From Desulfobulbaceae bacterium UBA2775 (GTDB taxonomy: Bacteria > Desulfobacterota > Desulfobulbia > Desulfobulbales > Desulfocapsaceae): a stretch of DNA of 25,087 nt. Of this stretch, positions 1 through 7,213 are shown in pieces. The stretch is taken from positions 1 through 25,087 of the forward strand of contig DEIL01000240.1 of assembly GCA_002352445.1 (NCBI GenBank). Direction: 5' to 3'. The translations under genes were made by a program, and so were the position numbers. Each line of letters opens with the position of its first letter. Position 1 is the stretch's first letter. The notes below the pieces were generated by a model, which worked only from the letters and a program-made list of their open reading frames with translations, did not search any database and was not told where the DNA came from.

Positions 1-364
1 GAAGGCCTTTTCAATCAAGCAATTCTTTTCGTAATACCCCAACCATCGACTTTCGTTTGAAATGGAACCTTCATTTTCTTCGTCTCCATATTCATGTTTC
101 CTTCCTGGCGATAGGATTTGTGGCCATCGCTATTCCGATATAGATAAAATATCTGTATGAGTTATCTGCCCCCCCTGCCCTGCGGAGAGTAGAACCAAAC
201 GTAGAGCACCCCACCATTCCCACAGAAAACAATAAATTATTTTCATCCGAATATTTATAACTTATACAAACAGCACGTTACAATTGAATGTTGCATGAAT
301 TATAAATTATATTTGTTGCACACAAATCCAAAAAGTGCTTATATTCTTTTTAGGAGGTCAAAAA
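1..364. other. Upstream region without a secure gene
   Basis: No convincing gene fills this stretch. On the minus strand, 15-95 encodes a 26-residue basic peptide whose ATG (base 95) follows a good AGGAAGG ribosome site. It has no recognisable domain and may be the broken start of a longer gene. A run of seven C lies near 170. The AT-rich part from about 230 onward is the promoter region of the AbiE pair that follows. Confidence 0.4.
284..345 (+). promoter_or_regulatory. Candidate promoter region of the AbiE operon
   Basis: Two sigma70-like pairs are visible. One is TTGAAT (284-289) with TTATAT (307-312), 17-nt spacer. The other is TTGCAC (316-321) with TATATT (340-345), 18-nt spacer. The second would start transcription inside the ribosome site at 352, so the first is preferred. 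AbiEi antitoxins are known to repress their own promoters, so operator sites probably overlap this stretch. I see no clean inverted repeat that I would call the operator. Confidence 0.35.
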
Positions 365-943
365 ATGAACACACTTAAAGAAGTCAAAAAACATTTGCGT
401 CCAGGCCAAATTTATAGACGCGCAGATTTAACCAAATGGTCTCGAAGTGTTGATCGTCACCTGTCGCAACTGATCACAGACGATACCCTTGTGAAACTCC
501 GGCAAGGAGTGTATCTGTGCCCAAAACAAAGCCGTTTCGGGAAAGTACCTGCCAATCCGGAAAAGTTGGTTCGTGTTTTTTTGAAAGACGATGATTTTCT
601 GCTAACCTCACCAAATGATTATAACGCTCTGGGGGTTGGGACCACTCAGTTATACAACTTACAAGTTGTTTACAACCACAAACGTCATGGGAAATTTGAA
701 CTTGGCGGGCAAACTTTTGATTTCCGTATAAAACCTCGATATCCGAAAAAAGTAACCCCCGAGTTTTTACTGGTTGATATACTCAACAACCTTGAGAACT
801 TGGCTGAAGACCGCCATGAGGTTATAGAGCGTGTGAAAATGAAATTGCCGGAGATGGATTCCAAACGTTTGCGGTCAGCAGTCAAACGTTTTGCAAAGTT
901 GTCAGCAAAGAAATATCTGGAGAATCTACCCCATGGGATCTGA
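365..943 (+). CDS. abiEi: AbiEi-family antitoxin (type IV TA, DUF6088-like)
   Basis: Antitoxin of the AbiE toxin-antitoxin pair, 192 residues. The first 60 residues look like a winged helix-turn-helix (RRADLTKWSRSVDRHLSQL, then a short wing ending in RQGVYLCPK). This is the DNA-binding part by which AbiEi proteins repress their operon. The remainder resembles the C-terminal domain that counteracts the toxin. Start chosen at 365 because AGGAGG at 352-357 is 7 nt upstream; an ATG at 335 in the same frame has no such site. The stop lies inside the next gene, which begins at 933, so the two are translationally coupled. Identity rests on the domain pattern together with the unmistakable AbiEii partner. 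Confidence 0.85.
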   Translation: MNTLKEVKKHLRPGQIYRRADLTKWSRSVDRHLSQLITDDTLVKLRQGVYLCPKQSRFGKVPANPEKLVRVFLKDDDFLLTSPNDYNALGVGTTQLYNLQVVYNHKRHGKFELGGQTFDFRIKPRYPKKVTPEFLLVDILNNLENLAEDRHEVIERVKMKLPEMDSKRLRSAVKRFAKLSAKKYLENLPHGI

Positions 944-1892
944 TCATTTCCTCCACGAATTAAAAGATTTCGACGACCTCATTCAGGTTGTGTCAGGTGA
1001 GCACGGGATCGTTCCACAGCTTATAGAGAAAGATTACTGGATCATGCACTGCCTTTTTGGCCTTACATCCCAGGGATTCAGCTTTCAGCTTAAAGGTGGA
1101 ACTTCCCTGTCAAAGGGCTACGGCATTATAGACCGTTTTTCAGAGGATATTGACATTCAGATCGATCCACCTGCTGGAATGGATGTCAAGTATGGAAAAA
1201 ATCATACAAAAAAATCCCATATTGAATCCAGACGGAAGTATTTTGAGTGGTTGGCTCGGGAGATCAAAATATCAGGTATTGATACTGTTGAAATTGACCC
1301 TGCTTACGATGATCCATCGGGAAAATGTCGTAATGTTGGTATACAATTGAAATACCCCAACATGCTTGATCCATTGAAGGGGGTAAAGGATGGAGTATTG
1401 CTGGAAGTAGGTTTTGATGACATAGAACCCAACGATCCAGTAGATATCTCTTCTTGGGCTTATAGTAAGGTCGCTAGTCAAAAAGGGCTTCTGTTTGCCG
1501 ATAACCTTGCGTATGGCATTAAATGTTACCGGCCAGGGTACACCTTTGTTGAAAAACTCCAAACAATCTCTACCAAATTTCGATCGCAACAGGAGGCTGG
1601 TGAATTTCAGAACAATTTCCTACGACATTACTATGACATATATTGTTTATTGAGAAATCCTGCTGTTCAGAATTTTATAGGAACAGCTGCTTATGTCGCA
1701 CACAAGAAGAAAAGATTTCGGAAGAGTGACGAGCCTGAGATCAAAAAGAATGAAGCCTTTCTATTGAGTGACCCAAAAGTACGTGCACAGTATAAAGTTG
1801 AATATGAGAAGACCGCAGATTTATACTATAAAGGTATAATTCCATTTGAATCGATTCTGGAACGAATACAACAGAACATCGGAAATCTGTAA
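933..1892 (+). CDS. abiEii: AbiEii-family nucleotidyltransferase toxin
   Basis: Toxin of the type IV AbiE system, about 319 residues. AbiEii proteins are DNA polymerase beta-fold nucleotidyltransferases that use NTPs to block growth. The motifs are clear: GGTSLSKGY at residues 55-63 (the GS/GG motif of the fold) and SEDIDIQID at 70-78 (the acidic metal-binding motif), in the spacing typical of the family. A basic C-terminal third (KKKRFRKSDEPEIKK) follows. Start 933 is preferred over 891 because it gives the short overlap (11 nt) with the antitoxin gene that is common in these operons. Length is normal and the reading frame intact, so the module appears functional. No partner beyond AbiEi is evident. 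Confidence 0.9.
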   Translation: MGSDHFLHELKDFDDLIQVVSGEHGIVPQLIEKDYWIMHCLFGLTSQGFSFQLKGGTSLSKGYGIIDRFSEDIDIQIDPPAGMDVKYGKNHTKKSHIESRRKYFEWLAREIKISGIDTVEIDPAYDDPSGKCRNVGIQLKYPNMLDPLKGVKDGVLLEVGFDDIEPNDPVDISSWAYSKVASQKGLLFADNLAYGIKCYRPGYTFVEKLQTISTKFRSQQEAGEFQNNFLRHYYDIYCLLRNPAVQNFIGTAAYVAHKKKRFRKSDEPEIKKNEAFLLSDPKVRAQYKVEYEKTADLYYKGIIPFESILERIQQNIGNL

Positions 1893-2023
1893 TTTAATTT
1901 GTAGTTGTTCATACTCTATCTGACAATTTAAGTGATTGAGCGTGATCACACCTGACACTCATAGGAGACATATCATCTTTTTAGGGGGAGGTAGAATCAT
2001 AACAGATTTGACTTGAAAACATG

Positions 2024-2053
2024 TTGACCTTTGGAAAAAAGCTGTAGCATAAA
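2024..2053 (+). promoter_or_regulatory. Candidate promoter of the TOTE primase-helicase gene
   Basis: TTGACC at 2024-2029 is a near-consensus -35 box. An AT-rich -10-like stretch (TAGCAT 2045-2050, or CATAAA 2048-2053) lies 15 to 18 nt downstream. It precedes the ATG at 2153 by about 100 nt. A small palindrome GTGATCAC lies farther upstream near 1942. Confidence 0.35.
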
Positions 2054-2152
2054 TTTAATTGAAAATGTGCATAACAAGCCAGATTTTTGGAGAAATTGAG
2101 TCATGCCTCAAAAGGTTCAAATCCATAGAAAATGTAGTTCGCCTGTCCTGTA

Positions 2153-3292
2153 ATGATAACAGTTGAGCTTTTGACAGAGCAACTTGAAAAATCTCAAACT
2201 GAATGTAGCCGTCTGCGAAAAGAAAATGAACTATTGAAACAGGCATTGGCTGCCTTGGATGAGAAGCAAACAATTCGTCGAACAGCAGAAAAAAGCGTAA
2301 AACCAGATCAGCACCATTCCACCTCAATTTCCATTCATTCTCCTGTAGAAAACAAAATAGAACTTTTCCGAAATCTTTTTCGTGGAAGAGAAGATGTTTA
2401 CCCCGTTCTTTGGCAGGCCAGGGACGGACGTAAAGGCTATTCCCCTGCCTGTAAAAATGAATGGAACAAAGCTTACTGCAACAAGAAAAAAGTCAAATGT
2501 GGCCAGTGCAAAAATCGAAGTCTTATCCCAGTATCAGACCAAACCATTTTTAATCATTTAGCAGGCAAGCATACTATTGGTGTTTACCCTTTACTTGAGG
2601 ATGAAACATGCTGGTTCCTGGCAGTTGATTTCGATAAAAAAGAATGGCAATCCGATATAGCCGCTTTTCATGAGACATGTAAAGCCTACAGCATCCCAGC
2701 AGTTATTGAACGTTCCAGGTCAGGAAATGGCGGGCACGTCTGGATCTTCTTTAAAGATACCGTTCCAGCGACTCTTGCCCGAAAACTTGGCTTTGCTCTT
2801 CTGACATTAACAATGGATAAAAGATACCAGATTGGACTCAAATCCTATGATCGTTTCTTTCCTAATCAGGATACTATGCCGAAAGGCGGGTTCGGTAACC
2901 TGATTGCACTTCCGCTTCAAAAATTCCCACGAGAACAAGGGAACAGTGTTTTTCTTGATGACAACTTACATCCACACGAAGACCAATGGTCATATCTTGC
3001 AAGCATTGAAAAAACAACTCCAGATGAGTTGGCAATAAAGGTTAAAGAGACCACTCAGGCTAGCCAAACAATACAAGTCGAGGATAAACACTCTGATAAA
3101 AAAACAGATGATACTCCCTGGACTCTCCCTCCATCAGGAGCCACCAAAGAAAATTCTATTACAGGCCCCCCTCCCCGAGACTATAAATATAGTTCAGGCC
3201 AATATGTTGTATATCCCCAAAAAGGGTTTGCCTCCTGCCTTGCACAATCGACTGTTTCGTATTGCAGCCTTTCCCAACCCCGAGTTCTATAA
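2153..3292 (+). CDS. AEP-TOTE primase half of a split primase-helicase
   Basis: N-terminal half of a TOTE-type conflict-system protein. Residues 5-38 are a coiled coil rich in leucine and charged residues. C100, C109, C116 and C119 form a likely zinc site. Residues 140-260 are an archaeo-eukaryotic primase domain: the catalytic acidic motif is DFD at 159-161, the SRSGNGGH motif with H195 follows, then PNQDTMPKGGFGNLIALPLQ. The homologous frame breaks at codon 338-339, in a six-C run at 3166-3171. After that this frame is out-of-frame sequence to its stop. Dropping one C joins it to the helicase half as one 807-residue protein. No clear ribosome site precedes ATG 2153, but a stop lies in frame just upstream. 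The family assignment is confident; whether a full protein is made is not known. Confidence 0.8.
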   Translation: MITVELLTEQLEKSQTECSRLRKENELLKQALAALDEKQTIRRTAEKSVKPDQHHSTSISIHSPVENKIELFRNLFRGREDVYPVLWQARDGRKGYSPACKNEWNKAYCNKKKVKCGQCKNRSLIPVSDQTIFNHLAGKHTIGVYPLLEDETCWFLAVDFDKKEWQSDIAAFHETCKAYSIPAVIERSRSGNGGHVWIFFKDTVPATLARKLGFALLTLTMDKRYQIGLKSYDRFFPNQDTMPKGGFGNLIALPLQKFPREQGNSVFLDDNLHPHEDQWSYLASIEKTTPDELAIKVKETTQASQTIQVEDKHSDKKTDDTPWTLPPSGATKENSITGPPPRDYKYSSGQYVVYPQKGFASCLAQSTVSYCSLSQPRVL

Positions 3293-4577
3293 AGCCCAGG
3301 CTATGCACCTTTCAACATATGGAAAACCACCAATCATTAGCTGCGCAGATGAACATCCTCAGCATATTGCTCTTCCCCGGGGGTGTCTTGATGATGTCCG
3401 GCAATTATTGGGCGAATTGGATGTGTCACTGAAAATCGAGGACAAACGATCCCGCGGAAAACCCATCAAAGCATCGTTCACTGGTAAATTACGTAAAACA
3501 CAACACGCAGCGGTAAAAAATATCCGTGCACACGACATCGGAATCCTCAGTGCTGCTACCGCTTTTGGAAAAACCGTTGTTGCAGCAAAACTCATTGCAG
3601 TTCGTAAACGAAATACTCTCGTTCTGGTACACAGACGTCAATTGCTTGATCAATGGCATGAAAAACTCGCAATGTTTTTATCTATCCCACAAGACCAAAT
3701 AGGAATAATTGGTGGAGGAAAAAGAAAGCCGACGAACATTGTCGATATCGGTATAATGCAAAGCTTGCATCGAAATAAGGTCGTCGATGATATTGTGGCA
3801 GAGTATGGACACATCATAATAGATGAATGCCATCATCTGGCTCCATTCTCTTTCGAACAAATCATGAAGAAAATACAGGCCCGCTATGTTCTTGGCCTGA
3901 CAGCAACTCTCACTCGTAAAGATGGACATCATCCCATAGTTATGATGCAAACCGGTCCCGTTTTATTCCAGGTGGATGCAGACGAAGCTGCTTTTGCCAG
4001 ATCTTTTGATCATTTTGTATATCCACAGCCAACAAGTACAGCGGCTCCTGAAGATATTGAAACGCCAAGTATCCAAGAAATTTACAAACTATTAGTAGAA
4101 GATGATAAGCGGAACACACAGATTGCCAATGATGTGATTCAAGCTGTTCGTGATGGAAGATCCCCGTTACTCCTTACCGAACGGAAAGCACATCTTCAAC
4201 AGATGTTCAATTTACTGGAAAAACGGATAAAAAACATTGTCATCTTGAAAGGTGGTATGGGACAAAAACAGCGTAAAGAAACCATGGCACAACTTGAAGC
4301 AATTCCCCCGGATGAAGAACGAGTAATCATAGCCACTGGTCGATATATCGGTGAAGGCTTTGATGACTCACGGCTTGATACACTTTTTTTGACAATGCCA
4401 ATTTCCTGGAAAGGAACTTTACAGCAATATGCTGGCCGACTGCACAGAGACTATGATTCCAAAAAGGAGGTGCTCATTTATGACTATGTTGATGATAATA
4501 TCCCAATGCTTCAGCGTATGTACAAGAAAAGGTTAACAGGGTATAAAGCTATCGGGTATGAAGTAATAGAGAAATAA
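3108..4577 (+). CDS. SF2 helicase half of the AEP-TOTE primase-helicase
   Basis: C-terminal half of the frameshifted TOTE protein. Family-like sequence in this frame begins around 3166 (LPETINIVQANMLYIPKKGL) and not at the nominal ATG, so this is not an independent gene. In joined numbering the Walker A motif ATAFGKT has its lysine near 473. DECH is near 557-560, TAT near 583, and the arginine-rich motif VI QQYAGRLHR near 757-765. These define an XPB-like superfamily 2 helicase or translocase. All core motifs are intact, arguing against long-term decay. The gene ends 24 nt before the Fic remnant, suggesting they were once one operon. A methionine at 3204 could serve as an internal start, without an obvious ribosome site. 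Confidence 0.8.
   Translation: MILPGLSLHQEPPKKILLQAPLPETINIVQANMLYIPKKGLPPALHNRLFRIAAFPNPEFYKAQAMHLSTYGKPPIISCADEHPQHIALPRGCLDDVRQLLGELDVSLKIEDKRSRGKPIKASFTGKLRKTQHAAVKNIRAHDIGILSAATAFGKTVVAAKLIAVRKRNTLVLVHRRQLLDQWHEKLAMFLSIPQDQIGIIGGGKRKPTNIVDIGIMQSLHRNKVVDDIVAEYGHIIIDECHHLAPFSFEQIMKKIQARYVLGLTATLTRKDGHHPIVMMQTGPVLFQVDADEAAFARSFDHFVYPQPTSTAAPEDIETPSIQEIYKLLVEDDKRNTQIANDVIQAVRDGRSPLLLTERKAHLQQMFNLLEKRIKNIVILKGGMGQKQRKETMAQLEAIPPDEERVIIATGRYIGEGFDDSRLDTLFLTMPISWKGTLQQYAGRLHRDYDSKKEVLIYDYVDDNIPMLQRMYKKRLTGYKAIGYEVIEK
3166..3171 (+). other. Six-C run at the TOTE frameshift point
   Basis: The upstream frame reads Ile-Thr-Gly-Pro through GGC CCC CCT. The downstream frame reads Pro-Leu-Pro-Glu-Thr. 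Removing one C gives a continuous ITGPLPETINIV that fits the family pattern. The change could be a sequencing error, a recent or phase-variable mutation, or a +1 slip on CCC codons, where proline tRNA is known to be slippery. Confidence 0.75.
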
Positions 4578-4601
4578 TAGTCAAAGATAAATGGTACCAC
4601 C

Positions 4602-4901
4602 TTGGCTTGGAAAAGCTCACAGATAATTGATGATTTTTCTATGGACAAACAAGGACGCTATTCTACTTCCGGCATGATTGAAGGCCAGTATATGGCTGGA
4701 TCGGATGGAAAGGTACTGAAGAATCTGTTGAATGTCACCACTAATCGAGAAATCGACAGAGTGGAAACAGAGTTCCTTTTTGTACTGACAGATCAAGTTT
4801 CATATCACTGCCCTTTCTGGGAATTTTCGAAACTCGTAGTTTCCTGCGACCTGGAATTGGTAGGATATGAACTGTCTGTTTGTTCTGCTTCCATCTGCTG
4901 A
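4602..4901 (+). pseudogene. 5' remnant of a Fic-family gene
   Basis: The first 60 or so residues (WKSSQIIDDFSMDKQGRYST, then SGMIEGQYMAGSDGKVLKNL and DRVETE) match the N-terminal region I recall from Fic/DOC-family AMP-transferases, in which VLKNLLGIT-type sequence precedes the catalytic domain. The match fades near 4780. The rest of the frame is unlike Fic: the HPFxxGNG catalytic motif is absent here and from the following sequence. The frame then runs into an opposite-strand gene starting its overlap at 4805. The start is probably TTG 4602, directly behind the helicase stop. I interpret it as a truncated gene whose 3' part was replaced, probably when the recombinase-linked segment arrived. 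The family assignment is from memory of the pattern, so moderate. Confidence 0.5.
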
Positions 4902-5116
4902 CGATCAGTAGAATACGTTTCTTCATCTCCCCTCTCGGCCTCTGTGGAATGCGTTTCCGTTTGATCTGTTTTATTTCCACTGTCTCCATTAATCATTTTG
5001 TTAACTTCAGAATTTTTATAAAGATGATACCGAAAGGCATTTCCGGCTAATAGCTCATTACAGCTTACTGATGCTAACAACCATGCTAAGAAAATAATCC
5101 TGTACGAATGTTTCAT
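4805..5116 (-). CDS. Small exported hydrophilic protein, unknown function
   Basis: 103 residues. The start has a basic N-terminus and a hydrophobic stretch (MKHSYRIIFLAWLLASVSC) typical of a signal peptide. The cysteine at 19 could be a weak lipobox, or signal peptidase I may cut near LLAG or NA. The mature part is polar, rich in Glu, Thr, Ser and Gln, and looks disordered. The start is well supported: AGGAG lies 6 to 7 nt upstream on the minus strand, and a perfect TATAAT -10 box (plus-strand 5136-5141) is just before it, though without a good -35. It lies 76 nt behind the recombinase on the same strand. I do not recognise a family. Its 3' end overlaps the Fic remnant frame. Confidence 0.5.
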   Translation of the reverse strand: MKHSYRIIFLAWLLASVSCNELLAGNAFRYHLYKNSEVNKMINGDSGNKTDQTETHSTEAERGDEETYSTDRQQMEAEQTDSSYPTNSRSQETTSFENSQKGQ

Positions 5117-5192
5117 TGGTTTCTCCTTTTATGGAATTATATTTTGTATCACTGACTGAAAAATAGAAAAAGGCAGTGCTCGTTGGGGACAA

Positions 5193-5759
5193 TCAACCTG
5201 CCAATGCAGTATAAAGGGTTTGCCGACTAATACCGTACTCTTTAGCCAGAACGGATTTAGCCTCTCCCCCACCGACACGAGTTTTTATCTCTGCCACCTG
5301 ATCATCATTCAACGCACGTTTTCTGCCGATTTGCTTACCCATCTGTTTTGCTTTTGCGATGCCTTCTCGTTGACGTTCCCGAATTAAAGCACGTTCAAAT
5401 TCAGCGAAAGCACCCATCATCTGAAGCATTAATTTATTCATAGGATTGTCATTGCTCCCCGAAAAGGTCAAGTTCTCCTTGTGGAATATAATGGAAACAT
5501 CATTCTCATTGAGTGACTGAACAATTTTTTGCAAATCCATCAGATTACGGGCAAGACGATCTATAGAATGCACATGTAAACAATCATCAGCACGAAGATA
5601 ATCAAGACAATCCTGAAGGACAGGGCGTTTAGCATCTTTAGCACTGGCCTTCTCTTCAAAGGTTTTATCAAGTTCAATACCATCCAACTGCCGATCTGTA
5701 TTCTGAGAAAAGGATGATACCCTGATATACCCAACATCGTGTCCACCAGCAGGAGTCAT
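5193..5759 (-). CDS. Serine recombinase (resolvase/invertase family)
   Basis: 188 residues, the usual size of small resolvase/DNA-invertase proteins. YIRVSSFSQNTDRQL near residues 11-25 holds the catalytic serine and surrounding motif. IDRLARN (about 65-71) and the MLQMMGAFAEFERALIRERQ helix (about 110-130) are the conserved catalytic and dimer-helix segments. The C-terminus (AKSVLAKEYGISRQTLYTAL) is a helix-turn-helix that binds the recombination site. A GAGGT ribosome site precedes the ATG. It marks this end of the window as mobile DNA. No transposase or large integrase domain is fused, so it may serve as a transposon resolvase, an invertase or a plasmid-type resolvase. Its target site is not identified. 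Confidence 0.9.
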   Translation of the reverse strand: MTPAGGHDVGYIRVSSFSQNTDRQLDGIELDKTFEEKASAKDAKRPVLQDCLDYLRADDCLHVHSIDRLARNLMDLQKIVQSLNENDVSIIFHKENLTFSGSNDNPMNKLMLQMMGAFAEFERALIRERQREGIAKAKQMGKQIGRKRALNDDQVAEIKTRVGGGEAKSVLAKEYGISRQTLYTALAG

Positions 5760-6051
5760 AAATTAACCTCATAATGAAATTTTGATAGTGATGCCAGAAA
5801 ACGTCATAGACTTAACTGGACAATATTTATGGGATGAAGCACTGACATTGAAAGGTAGCGGAACGACTGTTTCTCCGATTGTCACATTGGCGGCCAGAGA
5901 CTAAATAAAGTTGGGGTAGCCGGACGCCTCTAAAAGTTCCGGCATTTGTTTATAGTTTTCATTTTGGGTGCTAGTGGTGCGCATCCTGCCTTTACGGGTC
6001 AACAGAGAAGCCGTATTCGATTAATGTAAATATGGCAACCATAGTGAAAAA

Positions 6052-6086
6052 GATCTCAGGGAATCGAAGCCCTGGGATCTTTTTTT
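6052..6086 (+). terminator. Rho-independent terminator
   Basis: Ten-base stem GATCTCAGGG / CCCTGGGATC (6052-6061 and 6070-6079, one G-U pair) with an 8-nt loop, followed by seven T. A short A run precedes it, so it can also act on the minus strand. The transcript it ends on the plus strand is not apparent. Confidence 0.75.
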
Positions 6087-6104
6087 ATCTGCATCCTACC
6101 CGGC

Positions 6105-6131
6105 CAGGTGTATATCTGGATCGGTTTTTTT
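6105..6131. repeat. Direct repeat copy 1 (terminator-like)
   Basis: Matches 6932-6958 at 26 of 27 positions, with weaker similarity continuing about 20 nt further. The shared core is TATATCTGGATCGGTTTTTT. In this copy the matching left arm of the hairpin is degenerate (CCGGCCAG), so it looks like a decayed duplicate of the functional terminator at 6926-6960. Confidence 0.6.
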
Positions 6132-6321
6132 CCTTCCCACGCACCATACCAGCAGAATCTTACAAAATATGACAATCTGAAAAAACAAGACAGAAAAATT
6201 ATTCTCGGTTACATTGCGAGTCAAGAGAAACTTCAATTCATAGACAGGGTTGTAGAGGGTGGGTATTTAGTGAGATAGCATTTTACCCAAAAAGACTATA
6301 CAAAGAGGGGGTACAAAAACA

Positions 6322-6687
6322 ATGAAACCTATCTTTAGCATCGTTGCTCTGTTCGCTTTGAGCATTACCTTGTATGGTTGCAGCTCTCAGACATACAAAA
6401 GACTAGAATTAGACGACGTAGGATCAATAGTCAGTGACACTTTTTCCGAGATGACAAACTGTTTGGAAAATAGCGACGCAAAATCTTGTACCAAGGCAAC
6501 AGCACTCCTTGAAGAACATCCATGGCAAATTACCGGCAACTTTGAAGGTTTCTGGATTGAAAACTCGAGTGGTCTAGAACAAGACGAGTGGGATGCTGAA
6601 GTCATGACAGTCCAATCAAACCTTAGAAAAATAAGAACGATGCACTCACGGTTTGTTTTCGAAGCACCTTTCTACATTAACCAGTAA
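6322..6687 (+). CDS. Predicted small lipoprotein, unknown function
   Basis: 121 residues. The N-terminus MKPIFSIVALFALSITLYGC is a lipoprotein signal: a lysine, a hydrophobic core and lipobox LYGC with the modified cysteine at residue 20. The mature part of about 100 residues is acidic, with two further cysteines in the segment MTNCLENSDAKSCTK, and no family I recognise. A purine-rich GAGGGGG site (from about 6305) precedes the ATG, slightly far at about 11 nt. It stands alone between two terminator-like repeats, followed 49 nt later by a tiny membrane peptide gene, so the two may form a cassette. The protein would sit in the inner or outer membrane facing the periplasm. Confidence 0.65.
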   Translation: MKPIFSIVALFALSITLYGCSSQTYKRLELDDVGSIVSDTFSEMTNCLENSDAKSCTKATALLEEHPWQITGNFEGFWIENSSGLEQDEWDAEVMTVQSNLRKIRTMHSRFVFEAPFYINQ

Positions 6688-6736
6688 AATAAACCTCGTT
6701 TTTTACTACATCTAAAACTTTTGTTACGGGGGCAAC

Positions 6737-6853
6737 ATGGAAAAGAAAGACGAGAAAACATTTTTAAGCAAAAATAGAAATATTGTTTTTGCTATGATCA
6801 TGGTGGGGGTGCTTGCAGCCTCTGCCTCTCTTTGCCTGCTCCTTCGATTCTGA
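6737..6853 (+). CDS. 38-residue single-pass membrane peptide
   Basis: The ATG at 6737 follows ACGGGGGCAAC, a plausible ribosome site. The peptide has a charged N-terminus (MEKKDEKTFLSKNRN), then one hydrophobic segment of about 20 residues (IVFAMIMVGVLAASASLCLL) and a short LRF tail. The charge pattern fits a small inner-membrane protein. It is downstream of the lipoprotein gene on the same strand and is followed about 70 nt later by a strong terminator, consistent with a two-gene unit. I recognise no family. It is below usual gene-calling size, so the call rests on ribosome site, composition and position. Confidence 0.5.
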   Translation: MEKKDEKTFLSKNRNIVFAMIMVGVLAASASLCLLLRF

Positions 6854-6925
6854 TACCTCAAAATCTGAGTGTAAAATTAAACCATACGAGCACAGTCTTA
6901 CTTTTTTCTAACAACAAAATAAAAC

Positions 6926-6960
6926 CCGATTCAGGTTTATATCTGGATCGGTTTTTTTTT
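6926..6960 (+). terminator. Rho-independent terminator of the lipoprotein unit
   Basis: Stem CCGATTCAG (6926-6934) pairs with CTGGATCGG (6943-6951) through one G-U pair. An 8-nt loop separates the arms and a run of nine T follows. Confidence 0.8.
6932..6958. repeat. Direct repeat copy 2
   Basis: Partner of 6105-6131 with one mismatch in 27. The two copies bracket about 800 bp carrying the lipoprotein and membrane-peptide genes, immediately downstream of tRNA-Phe. Confidence 0.6.
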
Positions 6961-7001
6961 GCCTCCGCATGATACCGGCATGATACCAAACAAAAGGCAA
7001 C

Positions 7002-7037
7002 AAAAAAGCCCTTACAGTTTTTATACCGTAAGGGCTT
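7002..7037 (-). terminator. Terminator of tRNA-Phe
   Basis: Ten-base stem AAGCCCTTAC / GTAAGGGCTT (7006-7015 and 7028-7037), read on the minus strand and followed by a T run (plus-strand A run from 7002). It lies about 19 nt beyond the tRNA 3' end. Confidence 0.8.
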
Positions 7038-7055
7038 GATTTTTAAGCCATAAAC

Positions 7056-7131
<76 letters not shown>

Positions 7132-7149
7132 ACCGCTCATGAAGACGTT

Positions 7150-7178
7150 TTTTTACCCGACTTCATAAAGAGTGTCAA
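7150..7178 (-). promoter_or_regulatory. Sigma70 promoter of tRNA-Phe
   Basis: On the minus strand a perfect -35 TTGACA (plus 7173-7178) and a -10 TAAAAA (plus 7150-7155) are 17 nt apart. They lie just upstream of the tRNA 5' end at 7131. Confidence 0.75.
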
Positions 7179-7213
7179 TAGCTTTTCTCTTTGCAGGAAA
7201 CCTTTTTCAATAT

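Larger units (their letters stand above)
5760..6321. other. Gene-poor junction region
   Basis: No secure gene. A 37-codon plus-strand ORF (5791-5904) lacks a ribosome site and any recognisable domain. A hairpin GCCGGA/TCCGGC spans 5919-5943, a strong terminator lies at 6052-6086, and one copy of a 27-bp direct repeat lies at 6105-6131. The stretch 5905-6050 could be the tail of an RNA or of a decayed element ending at the terminator, but I recognise nothing in it. Confidence 0.4.

Noticed and set aside
15..95. 26-residue minus-strand frame with a good ribosome site
   Set aside because: No domain, very short, and at the window edge. Noted as a possible broken gene but not called.
5791..5904. 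37-residue plus-strand frame
   Set aside because: No ribosome site, no hydrophobic or domain pattern, and inside a junction region.
6052..6079. Possible tRNA T-arm (contains TTCGATT) on the minus strand
   Set aside because: The loop is one base too long for a T-arm, and no acceptor stem or other arms are found. It is better explained as a terminator hairpin.
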